DNA of 64,000 nucleotides, from the NCBI GenBank assembly GCA_958298945.1, contig OY282607.1:77244868-77308867 (forward strand), written 5' to 3'. The notes under the pieces were generated by a model. The model was not told the DNA's origin. It saw only the letters and a program-made list of their open reading frames with translations, and ran no database searches. Both the position numbers and the translations under genes were made by a program. Within the stretch, counting starts at the first letter, position 1, and the number at the start of each line of letters is the position of its first letter. This DNA comes from Atherix ibis (Eukaryota; Arthropoda; Insecta; Diptera; Athericidae). Positions 61,934 to 64,000 of the stretch are shown here, one piece after another.

Positions 61934-64000
61934 ATGATACCTGGCCGCCCTATACTATATTTGTCATTGCCCGGTCTAGCAATCGTAGTTGGATTGGCTT
62001 TACTGTATCGTCGAAAAAAATCCGAAAAAAATTTTAAAACGAAAAAGAGTGATACGGAATATGATAAAATGCCGACAACAGTTTCCGATAATAATTGTGA
62101 AAAGCAATCAAATTCATTAAAAATACCAAATAATACGACAAAAGGTGAAAATAATAACGGAAATAATTTAGGTAAATCTGCTCCAATCAATATTAGAGGA
62201 AGTTTTAAGACGTCTCCTATATATATGCCAGACAAGCAAATCGATACAGAAGCATTAAAAATGAAAATTTGCGATACTGAATTAAAAACTCTGTGCTCTA
62301 TTGATGAAACTATTGAATCAATTTCCTCTGAGGATTTACCCGAATCAATCGATAGAAATAAATTTCATTTTGGACAAAGGGTACATGTAGATCCTGTTGA
62401 AGAACCAGTTGTTGTAACGGCTACTAATACAGCGAAAATATCTCCCAAAAATTCTTTCAAAGAAAATGAATACACGGCTACGTGTGCTTTAGATGATATT
62501 AATAGACCCCTTACTATTATTACAGAGCTGACTACAAGAAATGAAGCAATAAAAGTTGATCACATCGACAACTTAAAAAATAATTGTATTAATATTACAG
62601 AAGCTCATACCCATACTTCATTACAACCAAATCAAAGACAGAATGATGTAAATTGTGAAAATAATGATACTAAAATTACAAGTGAAATAACTGAAGAAAA
62701 AATTGAATCAAATCAGTCTAATTTGCTGCAACAAAGAATTTCAAGTCCTCCTCTAAGTTTATGCAGTAATCAGTCTGGTGACTCTGGAAAAGGATCAAGC
62801 CCCCCACATTCAGAAGCAGTGCCTGTTATTAATTATGAATTTTTGGTGCCAAATACACTTGCCGGACTGTTAATCGGACCCAAGGGTTCATATGTTAAAG
62901 AAATTAAATCACAGACTGGAACATCCGTAGTGATCAAAAGACACCCAAGTTCAAACAAAATAAGAATTTGCTTATTAAAAGGCACAAAAAATGAAGTTAC
63001 TGCCGCTTTAAAAATGATACGTTCAAGATTCCCAGAAAGATGTTTCCCCTGTTTCTCTTTGCAAAGATTTAATTTCGCTGTATCACAAAGCATAGTGCCT
63101 CTTACAACCGCCGATCAATCATGCTTAAAGGTATATTCTTTTACATTTTGTTGGTAGATTTAACAATTGATAAAATATATATATTTTATATTGTACAATA
63201 TAATTTTATAGCTGGAATTAATTGAAGGTATAAACAATGATGTGACAGTTTGTTCAATAATATCTGGTGGACACATATTTGTGCAACAACCATTGCATCC
63301 TTCACATCTATCATTAAATAAAATGCAGCAATATTTAAACCAAAGTTACTCAAATTTTGATGCTCCATTACTGCCAGCAGCAACTATTAATGCGATCTGT
63401 GTAGCAAATTTCGATAAAAATTGGTACAGAGTACAAATAGTAAATTATAATGAAGAAATGAAAAGCTGTGTTGTTAAATTTATTGATTTTGGTGGATATG
63501 CATCAATAGAACTGAGTAATTTAAGACAAATTAGGGCTGATTTTATGAGAATTCCTTTCCAAGCTACCGAATGCTTATTGTCAAATATTAGGCCTATAGG
63601 TAAGTTTCTATCTGATTGAATTGATTTAATTTTTTTGGAGAAATTTCGCTTCCGTCAATTGTACAAATTAATTTGAGCCATCTTATTCATTGAAAAGAAA
63701 AATAATTTTATATTTAGATTCAGAGTGGACTTCAGAATCGACAAATAGTTTATATCAACTTACTTGTGGAATTATACTTCAAGCTCAGGTTGCAGGATAC
63801 AATACTGAACTGAATTTACCAGAAATATATTTGTATGCATGTATTACACCTAATGTAAGTATTAAGAAATAATTTATTTTTCGTAATTAAATATTCCAAT
63901 ATATTAAATTTCTTGAATTATTTAATTATTTCCAGAATGTAATATTCATTAACCAGGAATTGGTTGCTAGGAAGCTAGCTCGATGGGTGGCTGAAGAGGA
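61934..64000 (+). CDS. papi: papi (TDRKH-type Tudor-KH protein), 3' end outside window
   Basis: Papi/TDRKH sits on the mitochondrial outer membrane, binds symmetrically dimethylated PIWI proteins and supports piRNA 3'-end trimming. Exons: 61934-63130, 63212-63599, 63718-63854, 63936 to the window edge, 595 residues visible. An N-terminal membrane anchor (about residues 9-25, LSLPGLAIVVGLALLY) is followed by RRKKSEK, as expected for outer-membrane tethering. A long Asn/Ser/Thr-rich linker follows. The KH domain (about 299-370) has the RNA-binding loop GPKG at 315-318. After it comes a Tudor domain (about 450-520, with NWYRVQIVNY and VKFIDFGG). Only one KH domain is clear to me. The linker is unusually rich in short acidic and Asn stretches. 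Transcribed away from Gcn2. Confidence 0.9.

Noticed and set aside
1..64000. Search by eye for tRNA, rRNA, CRISPR arrays and bacterial-type operons
   Set aside because: No cloverleaf, rRNA core or regularly spaced repeats seen. Introns and transposon types mark it as insect nuclear DNA. A covariance-model scan would be needed to exclude small RNAs.

Overview
The window is AT-rich nuclear DNA of an insect, most likely a higher (cyclorrhaphan) fly. It holds four host genes with short GT-AG introns, all of which read best as orthologues of Drosophila genes. Between them lie many decayed mariner, Tc1-like, LINE and LTR elements. The species cannot be named from the sequence alone. There is no operon structure, CRISPR array or tRNA gene that I can see. 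Layout: 1-11708 has no host exon I can support. It is probably intron of the filamin gene and carries five transposon relics. 11709-37039 (+) is the 3' part of filamin (cher): eight exons, 913 residues, with one 22-kb intron (11980-34025). That intron holds a Tc1-like element, two LINE pieces, one Jockey piece, a transposase relic, a long hairpin and an unrecognised ORF at 26239. The ORF could be the first exon of a short filamin isoform. 36889-46682 is a tandem duplication of the last filamin exon, its 3'UTR and a neighbouring LINE. In the first copy the LINE is split by a CsRn1-like Ty3/Gypsy element (38542-44374), which is itself split by a mariner. The second copy lacks the LTR insertion. 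46683-48650 is the 5' side of a LINE, including ORF1. 49885-51126 holds two related MITE-like elements. 51306-53106 (+) is Ets97D (GABP-alpha type ETS factor). 53460-59400 (-) is Gcn2 (eIF2-alpha kinase), tail-to-tail with Ets97D. 61934-64000 (+) is the start of papi (Tudor-KH), head-to-head with Gcn2. The host genes do not form one pathway. Filamin crosslinks actin, Ets97D regulates transcription (in mammals its orthologue drives mitochondrial genes), Gcn2 senses amino-acid shortage, and papi trims and loads piRNAs at the mitochondrial surface. The piRNA factor sits in transposon-dense DNA, but nothing here links the two. The most useful leads are the phase-compatible candidate first exon of short filamin, the layered duplication and insertion history behind filamin, the mariner doublets repeated at three loci, and the MITE pair just upstream of Ets97D.
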